Assembly (NCBI GenBank): GCA_900548595.1
Contig: URLB01000023.1
Span: 1 to 19,244, forward strand
Direction of reading: 5' to 3'
DNA: 19,244 nucleotides
From: an uncultured Eubacteriales bacterium
GTDB lineage: Bacteria; Bacillota; Clostridia; Lachnospirales; Anaerotignaceae
Below are positions 1-8,188 of the stretch, in pieces. The notes under the pieces were generated by a model that was given only the letters and a program-made list of their open reading frames with translations, was not told where the DNA came from and searched no databases. The first letter of the stretch is position 1, and every line of letters begins with the position of its first letter. A program made the translations under genes and the position numbers.

Positions 1-107
1 CTGTCTTTTCCACCCGATATGCCGACCGCTATTTTATCGCCGTCCTTTATCATATTGTAATCGTTTACTGCTTGTCTTGTATAGCTTAAAAGCTTTTGAA
101 GATTCAT
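1..107 (-). CDS. TtcA-like PP-loop tRNA-thiolation family protein (N-terminus only)
   Basis: Only the first 35 codons are inside the window; the gene runs off the left edge. The peptide starts MNLQKLLSYTRQAVNDYNMI and reaches a PP-loop ATP-binding motif, SGGKD, at residues 31-35. PP-loop enzymes activate a base or substrate by adenylation. This N-terminus (tyrosine-rich helix, then GDKIAVGISGGKD) fits the TtcA family, which thiolates cytidine 32 of tRNA. The start is the ATG at 107, preceded by a GGAG about 8 bases upstream. It is transcribed divergently from rel. TilS or another PP-loop member cannot be fully excluded from so little sequence; the family-level call is fairly safe, the exact reaction less so. 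Confidence 0.75.
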   Translation of the reverse strand, partial: MNLQKLLSYTRQAVNDYNMIKDGDKIAVGISGGKD

Positions 108-134
108 AAAAACACTCCGATTATTTATTGTGCG

Positions 135-162
135 GCATTATGGGATTTATATATGCCGTCAA
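135..162 (-). promoter_or_regulatory. Possible promoter of the TtcA-like gene
   Basis: On the minus strand TTGACG (162-157) is followed after 16 bases by TAATGC (140-135). The -35 box is good and the -10 box weak. It sits 28 bases upstream of the start codon. A CGGCAT/ATGCCG inverted repeat (133-138 and 153-158) overlaps it and could be an operator or chance. Confidence 0.35.
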
Positions 163-272
163 TGGGTATAATTGATTATATCATAAAACGTCGGATTGAG
201 AAAATTATAATGCATACATATATAAAACTTATATAAAAAATGCCGTAAGCATTAATATTTTCGATTGTATAC

Positions 273-300
273 TTGAAAAAAGCTGAAAAAAATATATAAT
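273..300 (+). promoter_or_regulatory. Sigma-A type promoter of the rel operon
   Basis: TTGAAA (273-278) and a perfect TATAAT (295-300) are separated by 16 bases. Transcription would start near 307, giving a leader of about 75 bases before the rel start codon. No terminator or obvious riboswitch is seen in that leader. Confidence 0.7.
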
Positions 301-381
301 ACATCTTAATATATATTTTTAATATGGAGTAGTGTTTGTATTTTTTATATACATACTTCTGTTGACGGGGAGCTGACATCT

Positions 382-2613
382 GTGGAAACACCTGATGAAT
401 TATATAACCAACTGGTTAATAAAATAAAAGAATATCATCCTACGGATAATTTTTCCATGCTTCAGAAAGCCTATGAAGTCGCAAGGGAGGCTCATAAGGA
501 ACAGAAGAGAAAATCCGGAGAACCGTATATAATCCATCCGTTGAAGGTGGCATATATCCTTGCGGAGTTGGAACTTGATATGGAATCCATAGAAGCCGGT
601 ATTTTACATGACACGATAGAGGATACGCCGTATACATACGATGATATAAAGAATATGTTCGGCGAGGAAGTAGCCGTTCTTGTAGACGGCGTTACAAAAC
701 TGGGAAAATTGTCTTATACGACTAAAGAGGAAATACAGGCGGAAAATTACCGAAAAATGTTTTTGGCAATGGCAAAGGATATAAGAGTTATACTTATAAA
801 GCTTGCCGACAGACTCCATAACATGCGTACGCTTAATTATATGACTGAGGCAAAGCAGAGGGAAAAGGCGCAGGAAACGCTGGATATTTACGCACCTTTG
901 GCGCATAGACTCGGTATATCCAAGATTCGTACGGAAATGGAGGATCTTTGCTTTAAATATCTTAATCCGGACGCCTATTATGACCTTAAAGGCAAGATAG
1001 AAAAGAAAAAATCCGAGAGGGAACAATATGTAAACCGTATTGTTGAAGAAATAAACGAAAAAATCCAAGAGGCGTCCATAAATGGTACCGTATACGGAAG
1101 AAGTAAGCACTTTTTCAGTATTTACAAAAAAATGGTAAACCAAAATAAGACCCTCGACCAGATATACGATTTGTTTGCGGTGAGAATAATAGTCGATACG
1201 GTAAGGGACTGCTATGCGGTTTTGGGTATTGTGCATGATATGTATAAGCCTGTTCCGGGCAGATTTAAAGACTATATAGCGATGCCGAAACCAAATATGT
1301 ATCAGTCGCTTCACAATACTCTCATTGGCCCTACGGGAGAACCTTTTGAAGTACAGATAAGGACATGGGAAATGCACCGTACAAGCGAATACGGTATAGC
1401 CGCCCATTGGAAATACAAAGAGGGCAAGACCAACAATAAGGGCAACGAGACCGCGCAGGACAAAGAAGCCGAAAAGATGGCGTGGCTTCGTCAGATACTG
1501 GAATGGCAGAGGGATTTGTCCGATAACAAAGAGTTTATGGCAACCCTCAAGCTGGACTTGAACGTGTTTAACGATTCCGTATATGCTTTTACGCCGCAGG
1601 GAAAAGTAATACCTTTACCTAACGGTTCCACACCCATAGACTTCGCATATTCCATACATTCCGCCGTAGGAAACAAAATGGTAGGCGCAAGGGTAAATAA
1701 TAAAATAGTAACCTTTGACTATAAAATACAAAACGGCGATATAGTCGAGATATTGACTTCGCAAAATTCCAGAGGCCCCAGCAGAGACTGGCTGTCCCTT
1801 GTAAAAAGTTCCACTGCCAGAACAAAAATAAACCAGTGGTTCAAAAAGGAATTTAAAGAGGAAAATATAGTAAAAGGCAAAGAATTGATTATTGCCGACG
1901 CAAAAAAGAAAAACTATTCTTTTTCCGATTTGGCAAGACCTGAATGGGTGGAAATAGTAGTAAATAAATTCGGTTTTAAAAACTGGGACGCTTTGTGCGC
2001 CGCCGTAGGACACGGAGGAGTAAAAGAGGGTCAGGTAATAAACCGATTTATAGAAGAGTATAAAAAGGAACAGAAGAAAAACCAGACTGCCGAAGACGTT
2101 CTTAAAAAAATGGAGGAAAAGGCGAGTAAGTCGTCCAAGAGAAGCGACAGCGGCGTGGTGGTAAAAGGTGTCGGAGACGTAAGCGTAAGATTTTCCAGAT
2201 GCTGCAACCCTGTTCCCGGCGATGAAATAATCGGATTTGTAACAAGAGGAAGAGGAGTGTCCATCCATAGGACGGACTGCACAAATATAATAAATCTTAC
2301 GGAAGAGGACAGACATAGACTTATAGACGCCGAATGGGAAATTTCTTCCAAGGACGGCAACGGTCCCGCATTGTCTTTCCAGGCTGAAATAAGGCTGCTT
2401 TGCGTTGACAGGATAAATATAATCCTTGATTTGAGCAAGGTGCTTTCGGAAGAAAATCTTCCGGTAAAATCATTTAACGCAAGAACTACAAAGGATATGC
2501 TGTCAATTGTAAACATAGTTCTGGAGATAACCAGCAAGGAACAGTTGGAGAAGGTATGCATACACCTTAAAAACGTAAAAGGCGTTGAAGATATAGAAAG
2601 AGTAAACTCCTAA
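382..2613 (+). CDS. rel: Bifunctional (p)ppGpp synthetase/hydrolase (Rel/SpoT homologue)
   Basis: This long RSH protein (743 aa, usual size) makes and degrades the stringent-response alarmones ppGpp and pppGpp. The HD hydrolase domain (about residues 30-190) keeps HDTIED at 76-81, so hydrolase activity is expected. The synthetase domain (about 235-345) has GRSKHFFSIYKK at 239-250, RFKDYIAMPKPN at 294-305 and EVQIRT at 323-328. A TGS domain (about 392-455), a Cys-containing zinc-finger-like segment (CCNP at 607-610, HRTDC at 629-633) and a C-terminal ACT domain (about 665-740) follow. A small variation is SLHNT where SLHTT is usual. The start is GTG with GGGGAG 9 bases upstream; no nearby in-frame ATG exists. 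It heads an operon and is followed after 16 bases by dtd, an order common in Firmicutes. Confidence 0.96.
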   Translation: METPDELYNQLVNKIKEYHPTDNFSMLQKAYEVAREAHKEQKRKSGEPYIIHPLKVAYILAELELDMESIEAGILHDTIEDTPYTYDDIKNMFGEEVAVLVDGVTKLGKLSYTTKEEIQAENYRKMFLAMAKDIRVILIKLADRLHNMRTLNYMTEAKQREKAQETLDIYAPLAHRLGISKIRTEMEDLCFKYLNPDAYYDLKGKIEKKKSEREQYVNRIVEEINEKIQEASINGTVYGRSKHFFSIYKKMVNQNKTLDQIYDLFAVRIIVDTVRDCYAVLGIVHDMYKPVPGRFKDYIAMPKPNMYQSLHNTLIGPTGEPFEVQIRTWEMHRTSEYGIAAHWKYKEGKTNNKGNETAQDKEAEKMAWLRQILEWQRDLSDNKEFMATLKLDLNVFNDSVYAFTPQGKVIPLPNGSTPIDFAYSIHSAVGNKMVGARVNNKIVTFDYKIQNGDIVEILTSQNSRGPSRDWLSLVKSSTARTKINQWFKKEFKEENIVKGKELIIADAKKKNYSFSDLARPEWVEIVVNKFGFKNWDALCAAVGHGGVKEGQVINRFIEEYKKEQKKNQTAEDVLKKMEEKASKSSKRSDSGVVVKGVGDVSVRFSRCCNPVPGDEIIGFVTRGRGVSIHRTDCTNIINLTEEDRHRLIDAEWEISSKDGNGPALSFQAEIRLLCVDRINIILDLSKVLSEENLPVKSFNARTTKDMLSIVNIVLEITSKEQLEKVCIHLKNVKGVEDIERVNS

Positions 2614-2629
2614 ATGAGGTAAAAGTATA

Positions 2630-3079
2630 ATGAGAATGGTAGTACAAAAGGTAGAAAGAGCAAGCGTAAGCGTTGACGGAATACTGAGAGCGGAAATAGG
2701 TAACGGCCTTATGGCGTTGGTCGGACTGATTCCGCAGGACGATGACAAGGTCATAGACTATATGCTTGATAAGCTGACTAACCTTAGAATATATGAGGAC
2801 GAAAACGATAAACTCAATCTTTCGGTAAAGGATGTCGGAGGGGATATTTTGCTTGTTCCCAATTTTACACTTTACGGAGACGCGAGAAAGGGAAGAAGAC
2901 CCAGTTATTTCAATGCGGCTTCACCGGAAGAAGCGGAGAAGATTTTTAACAGACTTATGGAAAAGGCAGAGCAGCTGCCGCTTAAGGTCGAAAGCGGGGT
3001 TTTCCGTACACACATGAAGGTAGAACTTGTAAACGACGGCCCTGTAACAATATTGTTGGACAGCGACAAGCTGTTTTGA
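2630..3079 (+). CDS. dtd: D-aminoacyl-tRNA deacylase
   Basis: This protein of normal Dtd length (149 aa) should hydrolyse D-amino acids (and glycine) mischarged on tRNAs, working on the aminoacyl-tRNA rather than on free amino acids. The family N-terminus MRMVVQKVERASVSVDG, the LTLYGDxRKGRRPS-type segment (FTLYGDARKGRRPSY at about 79-93) and the Gly-cis-Pro motif NDGPVT near 135-140 are visible. The usual SQFTL motif reads PNFTL here, so the catalytic threonine is kept but the two residues before it differ; the FGAxM segment reads FRTHM. GAGGT lies 9 bases before the ATG. It is co-directional with rel and 16 bases downstream of it. Confidence 0.93.
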   Translation: MRMVVQKVERASVSVDGILRAEIGNGLMALVGLIPQDDDKVIDYMLDKLTNLRIYEDENDKLNLSVKDVGGDILLVPNFTLYGDARKGRRPSYFNAASPEEAEKIFNRLMEKAEQLPLKVESGVFRTHMKVELVNDGPVTILLDSDKLF

Positions 3080-3100
3080 TATTTTGAATATTTGATTTAT

Positions 3101-3183
3101 AAGGACCGAGAATCAGTTTTTTGCCCAGACCTCCGCTTTAATCAGCGTGTCGGTTAATGAGGCTTTGCTAATTCAAGGTCCTT
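3101..3183 (+). other. Candidate structured RNA element between dtd and hemZ
   Basis: AAGGACC (3101-3107) pairs perfectly with GGTCCTT (3177-3183). Inside it GAAT (3110-3113) pairs with ATTC (3171-3174), and AGT (3115-3117) with GCT (3167-3169, one G-U). A second helix CCTC (3130-3133)/GAGG (3159-3162) encloses CGCT (3134-3137)/AGCG (3144-3147). The element sits 41 bases before the hemZ start. The U-run after it is interrupted (TTTGCTTT), so it is not a clean terminator. I do not recognise a riboswitch family; strand and function are unproven. Confidence 0.4.
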
Positions 3184-3224
3184 TGCTTTAGGATAAAACA
3201 GTTTAATATTTCAGAGGTAAGAAA

Positions 3225-4646
3225 ATGATATATATTTGTTTGGAAGGGCATGACATGATGAATGCGGTACAGACGACTGTACAGATTTTTATGCCCAATG
3301 AAAAATATAAGCCTGTCGAGAATGTTCAAGAGGACGGCATAACCGTTAAAAGCTCCGTAATGGGAAACGGTACAACGGCGCAATTATATGAAAACGGCAG
3401 TCTCATTTGCGAAAAAACCGAAACAGCAGACGGAGTAACAATGCAACACGCCGTAAGATCAGCCGTTTACCATATGCTTAAGGAGAAAACAGGACAACAT
3501 TTCCCTTGGGGAATGTTGACGGGCATAAGACCTGCAAAAACAATAAATACATATATGGATATGGGTCTTACAAAGGATGAAAGCATAAAAAAGATGATTG
3601 AAACCTATGAGATGTCTCCCGAAAAAGCGGAACTGGCGGCAACAGTGGCAACAGCTGAGAGAAGCATATTGGAAAAGGCGGATAAAAACGGAATAAGCCT
3701 ATATATAGGCATACCGTTTTGTCCCACAAGATGTTTATACTGCTCCTTTACATCATACCCCATAGACATATATAAAACAAAGGTAGACGGGTATGTTGAA
3801 GCGCTCATAAAAGAACTGAAATTTTTGGGCGAAAAGGCACAGGGAAAAAGACTGGATTCTATCTACATAGGAGGAGGAACACCCACTTCCCTTACGGCGG
3901 AGCAGCTGGATAAAATAATGGCTGCGGTTTCGGAAACGTTCGATTTATCAAACATTCTGGAATATACGGTGGAAGCAGGCAGACCCGATACCATAACGGC
4001 GGAAAAGCTGAAAGTCATAAAGAAAAACGGAGCAAGCCGTATTTCCGTAAATCCGCAGACGATGAACGATGAGACTCTCAGGCTTATAGGGAGAAAGCAT
4101 ACCGTTGACGATATAAAAAGAGTATTTTATGAAGCAAGAAGCATAGGCCATGATAATATAAACATGGATCTTATACTCGGTCTGCCAGGAGAGGGAGAAG
4201 CGGAAGTAAAAAATACAATGGAAGAAATAAAAAAACTGTCTCCCGAAAGTCTTACGGTGCATACGCTTGCGGTAAAAAGAGCGTCCAGACTTAAAGAAAC
4301 TCTGGGAGAGTACGATTTGGCAAAGGCAATGCTTATGGAAAATATTTTAGGTTTGTCAGCTAAAGGAGCGGCGGAGATGGGACTTGCTCCGTATTATATG
4401 TACAGACAGAAAAATATGCTCGGAAGCTTTGAAAATGTCGGTTATGCAAAAAAAGGCTTTGAAAGCATATATAATGTAGTTATAATGGAAGAAACACAAT
4501 CTATATATGCGGCGGGCGCAGGAGCGTCTACAAAGCTGTACGATCCCGAGACAGACCGCATAGAGAGAATTTTTAATGTGAAAAACGTCGATGAATACAT
4601 AGGACGTATAGACGAGATGATAGACAGAAAAAGAAAAGGTATGTAA
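3225..4646 (+). CDS. hemZ: HemZ-type radical SAM protein (coproporphyrinogen dehydrogenase-like)
   Basis: This 473-aa radical SAM enzyme belongs to the HemN/HemZ group, oxygen-independent coproporphyrinogen III oxidase-like proteins linked to heme synthesis. The N-terminal 150 residues are the HemZ-specific extension, including PWGMLTGIRPAK at 94-105. The radical SAM core follows with the CxxxCxxC iron-sulfur motif at Cys166, Cys170 and Cys173 (CPTRCLYC), then GGGTPTSL at 216-223 and the DLILGLPGE segment at 315-323. The start at 3225 has GAGGT upstream and gives the typical opening MIYICLEGH. The gene lies between dtd and hisS, a frequent Clostridia order. Other heme biosynthesis genes are absent from the window, so whether it acts on coproporphyrinogen or another substrate in this organism is open. 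Confidence 0.88.
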   Translation: MIYICLEGHDMMNAVQTTVQIFMPNEKYKPVENVQEDGITVKSSVMGNGTTAQLYENGSLICEKTETADGVTMQHAVRSAVYHMLKEKTGQHFPWGMLTGIRPAKTINTYMDMGLTKDESIKKMIETYEMSPEKAELAATVATAERSILEKADKNGISLYIGIPFCPTRCLYCSFTSYPIDIYKTKVDGYVEALIKELKFLGEKAQGKRLDSIYIGGGTPTSLTAEQLDKIMAAVSETFDLSNILEYTVEAGRPDTITAEKLKVIKKNGASRISVNPQTMNDETLRLIGRKHTVDDIKRVFYEARSIGHDNINMDLILGLPGEGEAEVKNTMEEIKKLSPESLTVHTLAVKRASRLKETLGEYDLAKAMLMENILGLSAKGAAEMGLAPYYMYRQKNMLGSFENVGYAKKGFESIYNVVIMEETQSIYAAGAGASTKLYDPETDRIERIFNVKNVDEYIGRIDEMIDRKRKGM

Positions 4647-4682
4647 AATATATATACCGATATTTTGACAGGGGGAAGAAAA

Positions 4683-5942
4683 ATGCTTACAGAAGCGCCT
4701 AAGGGAACAAAAGATATTTACGGAGCATATATGGACGAATGGCAGAGGGTTGAAAGAGTTATGAGGGACATCTGCCGTGATTTCAGTATAGGTGAAATAA
4801 GAACGCCGATATTTGAACATACAGAATTGTTTTTAAGAGGCGTCGGTGAAACTACCGATATAGTGCAGAAAGAAATGTATACGTTTAAGGATAAGGGAGA
4901 CAGAAGCATTACGCTTAGACCCGAAGGTACGGCAGGGGCGGCAAGAAGCTTCATAGAGCACGGCATATACAACAATCCTCAGCCTACAAGACTTTACTAT
5001 ATAGGACCGATGTTCAGATATGAAAATACACAGAAGGGAAGACAGAGACAGTTCCACCAGTTCGGCGTGGAAATGTACGGTTCATATAGCCCTGCCCTTG
5101 ACGCGGAGGTTATTTCCGTTGCGGATCAGCTTCTTAAAAGGCTCGGAATAAACGATGTTACGCTCAGAATAAACAGTCTCGGATGTCCCGAATGCAGGGC
5201 AAAATATAACGCAGCGCTTAAAGAATATATAGGAAGCAATATAGACCGCATGTGTGATGACTGCCGTTCTAGATTTGAGAAAAACCCTCTTAGGGTTCTT
5301 GACTGCAAGGAAGAGAAATGCCAGCACATTATAGAGGGTGCGCCAGTTGTGCTTGACTATCTTGACGATGAGTGCAGGGAGCATTTCGAGACTGTAAAGG
5401 CAATACTTGACGAAATGGGAATAAAATATGAAGTTGATGACAAAATCGTAAGAGGTCTCGACTACTATACAAGAACCGTTTTTGAGTTTGTATCAAACGG
5501 AATCGGCGCACAGGGCACGGTATGCGGCGGCGGACGATATGACAATCTTGTTGAGGAATGCGGTGGACAGCCTACGGGTGCAGCAGGTTTTGCGGTTGGC
5601 ATAGAAAGACTTCTTCTTGTTTTGGAAGCACAAAACGGAGAATTTGAAAAGAAACCCGAAAGAGATATATACATCGGAGCAATAGGAAAGACAGGCCTTA
5701 TAAAAGGACAGGCTCTTGCCTATAAGCTCAGAGCGGAAGGTGTCAAGGCAGAATGCGACAGCGTCGGAAGAAGCGTAAAGGCGCAGATGAAGTACGCAAA
5801 TAAAACAGGGGCAAAATATTCCGTAATACTGGGAGACAATGAAATAGAGCAGGACAGTGTAAAACTTAAAAATATGGAGACGGGCGAAGACGAGACGGTA
5901 AAAGTTTCAGACCTGTTTGACATAATGAAAAATAAAAAATAA
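4683..5942 (+). CDS. hisS: Histidyl-tRNA synthetase
   Basis: This class II aminoacyl-tRNA synthetase charges tRNA-His with histidine in the cytoplasm. The 419-aa product has normal length. It opens with APKGTKDIYG; motif 2 is FRYENTQKGRQRQFHQFG (about 111-128), the histidine-binding motif is RGLDYYTR (257-264) followed by TVFE, GGGRYD lies at 282-287, and motif 3 is AAGFAVGIERLLL (about 301-313). The C-terminal 90 residues form the anticodon-binding domain. An upstream in-frame TTG at 4665 would add six codons, but the strong GGGGGA (4671-4676) lies inside that extension, so the ATG at 4683 is chosen. The four-cysteine region (CPEC, CDDC) is usual in Firmicute enzymes. Confidence 0.96.
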   Translation: MLTEAPKGTKDIYGAYMDEWQRVERVMRDICRDFSIGEIRTPIFEHTELFLRGVGETTDIVQKEMYTFKDKGDRSITLRPEGTAGAARSFIEHGIYNNPQPTRLYYIGPMFRYENTQKGRQRQFHQFGVEMYGSYSPALDAEVISVADQLLKRLGINDVTLRINSLGCPECRAKYNAALKEYIGSNIDRMCDDCRSRFEKNPLRVLDCKEEKCQHIIEGAPVVLDYLDDECREHFETVKAILDEMGIKYEVDDKIVRGLDYYTRTVFEFVSNGIGAQGTVCGGGRYDNLVEECGGQPTGAAGFAVGIERLLLVLEAQNGEFEKKPERDIYIGAIGKTGLIKGQALAYKLRAEGVKAECDSVGRSVKAQMKYANKTGAKYSVILGDNEIEQDSVKLKNMETGEDETVKVSDLFDIMKNKK

Positions 5943-5969
5943 TCTTTTATTTTAAAAGTGGGAAACTGT

Positions 5970-7199
5970 ATGCAGGCTGATTTATTAAAGGGGATAAAAA
6001 TAGTTGATTTTACGACTTATGCAGCTGCGCCTTGTTCTGTAAGAATGTTGGCTGACTGGGGTGCGGACGTAATCAAGGTCGAAGGTTTTTCCGGAGATCC
6101 CATGAGAGCTTTCGGAGCCAATCTCGGCGATACGCCCTATACCGAAGAAGAAAACCCCGTATGGGAATATGAAAACGGCAATAAAAGAGGAATTTCCGTA
6201 GACCTCAAGACGGAAAAAGGCATGGAAATTATGCACAAGCTTCTTTCGGAGGCAGACGCCTTTGTATCAAACGTAAGAGCCGCTTCCTTGGACAAGCTTG
6301 GTCTTTCCTATGAGAAACTGCATGAAAAATATCCCAAACTTGTAGTCGGCGTTATTTCGGGCTACGGACTGTACGGAAAGGACGCACCCAGACCCGGTTA
6401 TGACGTTGTGGCTTTCTGGGCAAAGGGCGGCGCGCTTATAGATATGTCTCCCGACGAAAAAGCTCCCGTTACCGCGCCTTATGCAACAGGAGACCACACA
6501 TGCGGCCTTGCTCTTGCTTCGGGAATACTGGGAGGAATACTCAAAGCCAAAAATACGGGAATAGGAGAAAAGATTGTCGTATCACTTTACGGAACGTCGA
6601 TTTGGGCGAACTCCCTTATGATTATAGGAACCCAGTACGGCGTTCAGTATCCGCAGTCGAGATATAACCCCGGCAATCCGCTTATAAACTCCTATAAATG
6701 CAAGGACGGAAAGTGGATAACGCTTACAATACTTGCCTATGAGAGATATTGGGATACATTCTGCGATATTTTCGGACTTGACGATATTAAAAACGAACCT
6801 GCATACAGAAAATTACAGACTGTAGTGGCTGATAAGAAAATATTGGAACACTGCGTAAGAAGAATAGAAGAACAGTTTATTTTACAGGACAGAGAATATT
6901 GGGCGGAAAAACTTGTTGAGGCTGATATACCTTTTGAAAGAACGCTTCAGTGGAAAGATATACCTACTGATCAGCAGGCAATAGATAATAACTATGTAAA
7001 AGAGTTTAAGATGAAATCGGGAAATACGTTTATGCTTCCCATGACGCCCGTACAGTTTGAAGGAAACGAAGGATTGGATTCCAAACCAGCTCCGCTTCTG
7101 GGAGAACATACTGAGGAAGCCATTTCCGAATTAGGCTATTCTAAGGCGGAGATTGAACAGATGATAAAGGACGGCATTATTAAACAATACGGAAAGTAA
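5970..7199 (+). CDS. Family III CoA-transferase (CaiB/BaiF type), HadA/FldA-like
   Basis: Family III CoA-transferases move CoA between two carboxylic acids through an aspartyl-CoA thioester intermediate. The 409-aa product has the expected opening (LLKGIKIVDFTTYAAAP), NGNKRGISVDLKT near 69-81, PGYDVVAFWAKGG near 142-154, and a GDH motif whose aspartate (residue 175) is the likely catalytic residue. The WANSLMI segment and overall pattern resemble HadA and FldA, which load 2-hydroxyacids such as 2-hydroxyisocaproate or phenyllactate; that substrate is an inference. An upstream GTG at 5958 lacks a ribosome binding site, while GTGGGA sits 6 bases before the ATG at 5970, so that ATG is preferred. 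It follows hisS by 27 bases with no terminator and precedes a 2-hydroxyacid dehydrogenase by 12, suggesting a functional pair. Confidence 0.88.
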   Translation: MQADLLKGIKIVDFTTYAAAPCSVRMLADWGADVIKVEGFSGDPMRAFGANLGDTPYTEEENPVWEYENGNKRGISVDLKTEKGMEIMHKLLSEADAFVSNVRAASLDKLGLSYEKLHEKYPKLVVGVISGYGLYGKDAPRPGYDVVAFWAKGGALIDMSPDEKAPVTAPYATGDHTCGLALASGILGGILKAKNTGIGEKIVVSLYGTSIWANSLMIIGTQYGVQYPQSRYNPGNPLINSYKCKDGKWITLTILAYERYWDTFCDIFGLDDIKNEPAYRKLQTVVADKKILEHCVRRIEEQFILQDREYWAEKLVEADIPFERTLQWKDIPTDQQAIDNNYVKEFKMKSGNTFMLPMTPVQFEGNEGLDSKPAPLLGEHTEEAISELGYSKAEIEQMIKDGIIKQYGK

Positions 7200-7211
7200 A
7201 GGGGGAATGGT

Positions 7212-8144
7212 ATGAAAGCAGTTTTGACTTCCGCACATAAATTTCATGACGATATAAAAGAAAGAATAGCGTCTCTCGGATATGAGGTTATTGACCACGG
7301 TTCCGAAAATGAAGAATTTACGGAAGAAGAGTATTTGTGCGACGTTGTTGTCGGACTTAACCCTTTTATGAAAAGTAAGGTTGAAAAATTTAAAAATCTC
7401 AGATTTTTCCAGGCGACTTCCGCAGGCTTTGATACGATACCCGTGGATAAGCTTAAAGAGAGGGGAATAGCGTTTTCCAACGCAAGGGATGTATACAGCG
7501 TTCCAATTGCGGAGTTTACGATAATGAGAATACTTGAAATATATAAAAAGTCCTTTATGTATTTCATACAGCAAAAGGAGTGCCTTTGGAACAGAGATTT
7601 CAGACTTCAGGAGCTTACGGACAAACGTGCGGCAATACTGGGAACAGGCAGTATAGGCATACAGATAGCCAAAAGACTGAAAGCATTTGACGCAGTTACG
7701 GTCGGCTTCAACAGAAGCGGCAGAGAGGCTGAATATTTTGACGAGATATATAAAATAGAGCTTTTTGAGGAAAATGCAGATAAATTTGATATTATTATAT
7801 GCGCGTTACCATTAAATGACGGCTCGGTTCATATTATCGACAAAAATATTTTGAATAAGATGAACGGTAAAAGCGTTCTTGTAAACATAGGCAGGGGACA
7901 GAGCGTTGATACGGAAGCTCTGTATGACGTTCTTAAAGAAAGAAAAATAATGGGAGCAGCCCTTGATGTTTTCGAGAACGAACCTCTTGAAAAGGACAGT
8001 AATCTTTGGAAACTGGATAATCTGCTTATTTCTCCGCATATATGCTCAGGCTCTAACTATATGAACAAAAGAGTATACGACCTTGTTTATGAAAATTTAA
8101 AGGCATTTATCAATAAAGAAGAACTTAAAAACAGAATAATTTAA
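7212..8144 (+). CDS. D-2-hydroxyacid dehydrogenase (NAD(P)-dependent)
   Basis: This 310-aa oxidoreductase of the D-isomer-specific 2-hydroxyacid dehydrogenase family interconverts 2-oxoacids and D-2-hydroxyacids. The nucleotide-binding loop is GTGSIG at 144-149. The substrate and catalytic residues are visible as Arg228 (IGRG), Glu257 (FENEPL) and His276 (SPHI), the usual Arg-Glu-His triad. After the second Rossmann strand the sequence reads FNRSG rather than an acidic residue, which favours NADPH over NADH (inference). GGGGGAATG precedes the ATG. It is the last gene of the rel operon and is followed by a strong hairpin. With the upstream CoA-transferase it could reduce a 2-oxoacid and then activate the hydroxyacid. 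The substrate cannot be read from sequence; glyoxylate/hydroxypyruvate reductase-like activity is an alternative. Confidence 0.9.
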   Translation: MKAVLTSAHKFHDDIKERIASLGYEVIDHGSENEEFTEEEYLCDVVVGLNPFMKSKVEKFKNLRFFQATSAGFDTIPVDKLKERGIAFSNARDVYSVPIAEFTIMRILEIYKKSFMYFIQQKECLWNRDFRLQELTDKRAAILGTGSIGIQIAKRLKAFDAVTVGFNRSGREAEYFDEIYKIELFEENADKFDIIICALPLNDGSVHIIDKNILNKMNGKSVLVNIGRGQSVDTEALYDVLKERKIMGAALDVFENEPLEKDSNLWKLDNLLISPHICSGSNYMNKRVYDLVYENLKAFINKEELKNRII

Positions 8145-8152
8145 GTAATTAA

Positions 8153-8183
8153 AATGACTCCTAAAATTATTTTAGGAGTCATT
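8153..8183. terminator. Bidirectional terminator hairpin between convergent genes
   Basis: AATGACTCCTAAAA (8153-8166) pairs perfectly with TTTTAGGAGTCATT (8170-8183) across a three-base loop, giving a 14-bp stem. A T-run (8186-8190) follows on the plus strand, 2 bases after the stem. It lies between two stop codons, so it probably ends both the rel operon and the mtnN-VanW pair, though the minus-strand U-tract is weak. Confidence 0.85.
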
Positions 8184-8188
8184 ACTTT

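Noticed and set aside
133..246. Repeated ATGCCG/CGGCAT words in the rel upstream region
   Set aside because: Only three short copies with uneven spacing; compatible with chance and not enough to call an operator.
604..1407. Long antisense open frame (267 codons) inside rel, with a further 233-codon frame at 1615-2316
   Set aside because: Both lie opposite a well-conserved RSH gene, encode low-complexity Tyr/Phe-rich peptides with no family motif, and lack a ribosome binding site.
3101..3183. tRNA-like look: 83 bases closed by a 7-bp acceptor-like stem
   Set aside because: No T-arm with a GTTCRA loop precedes the 3' strand and no anticodon arm can be placed, so it is not a tRNA gene.
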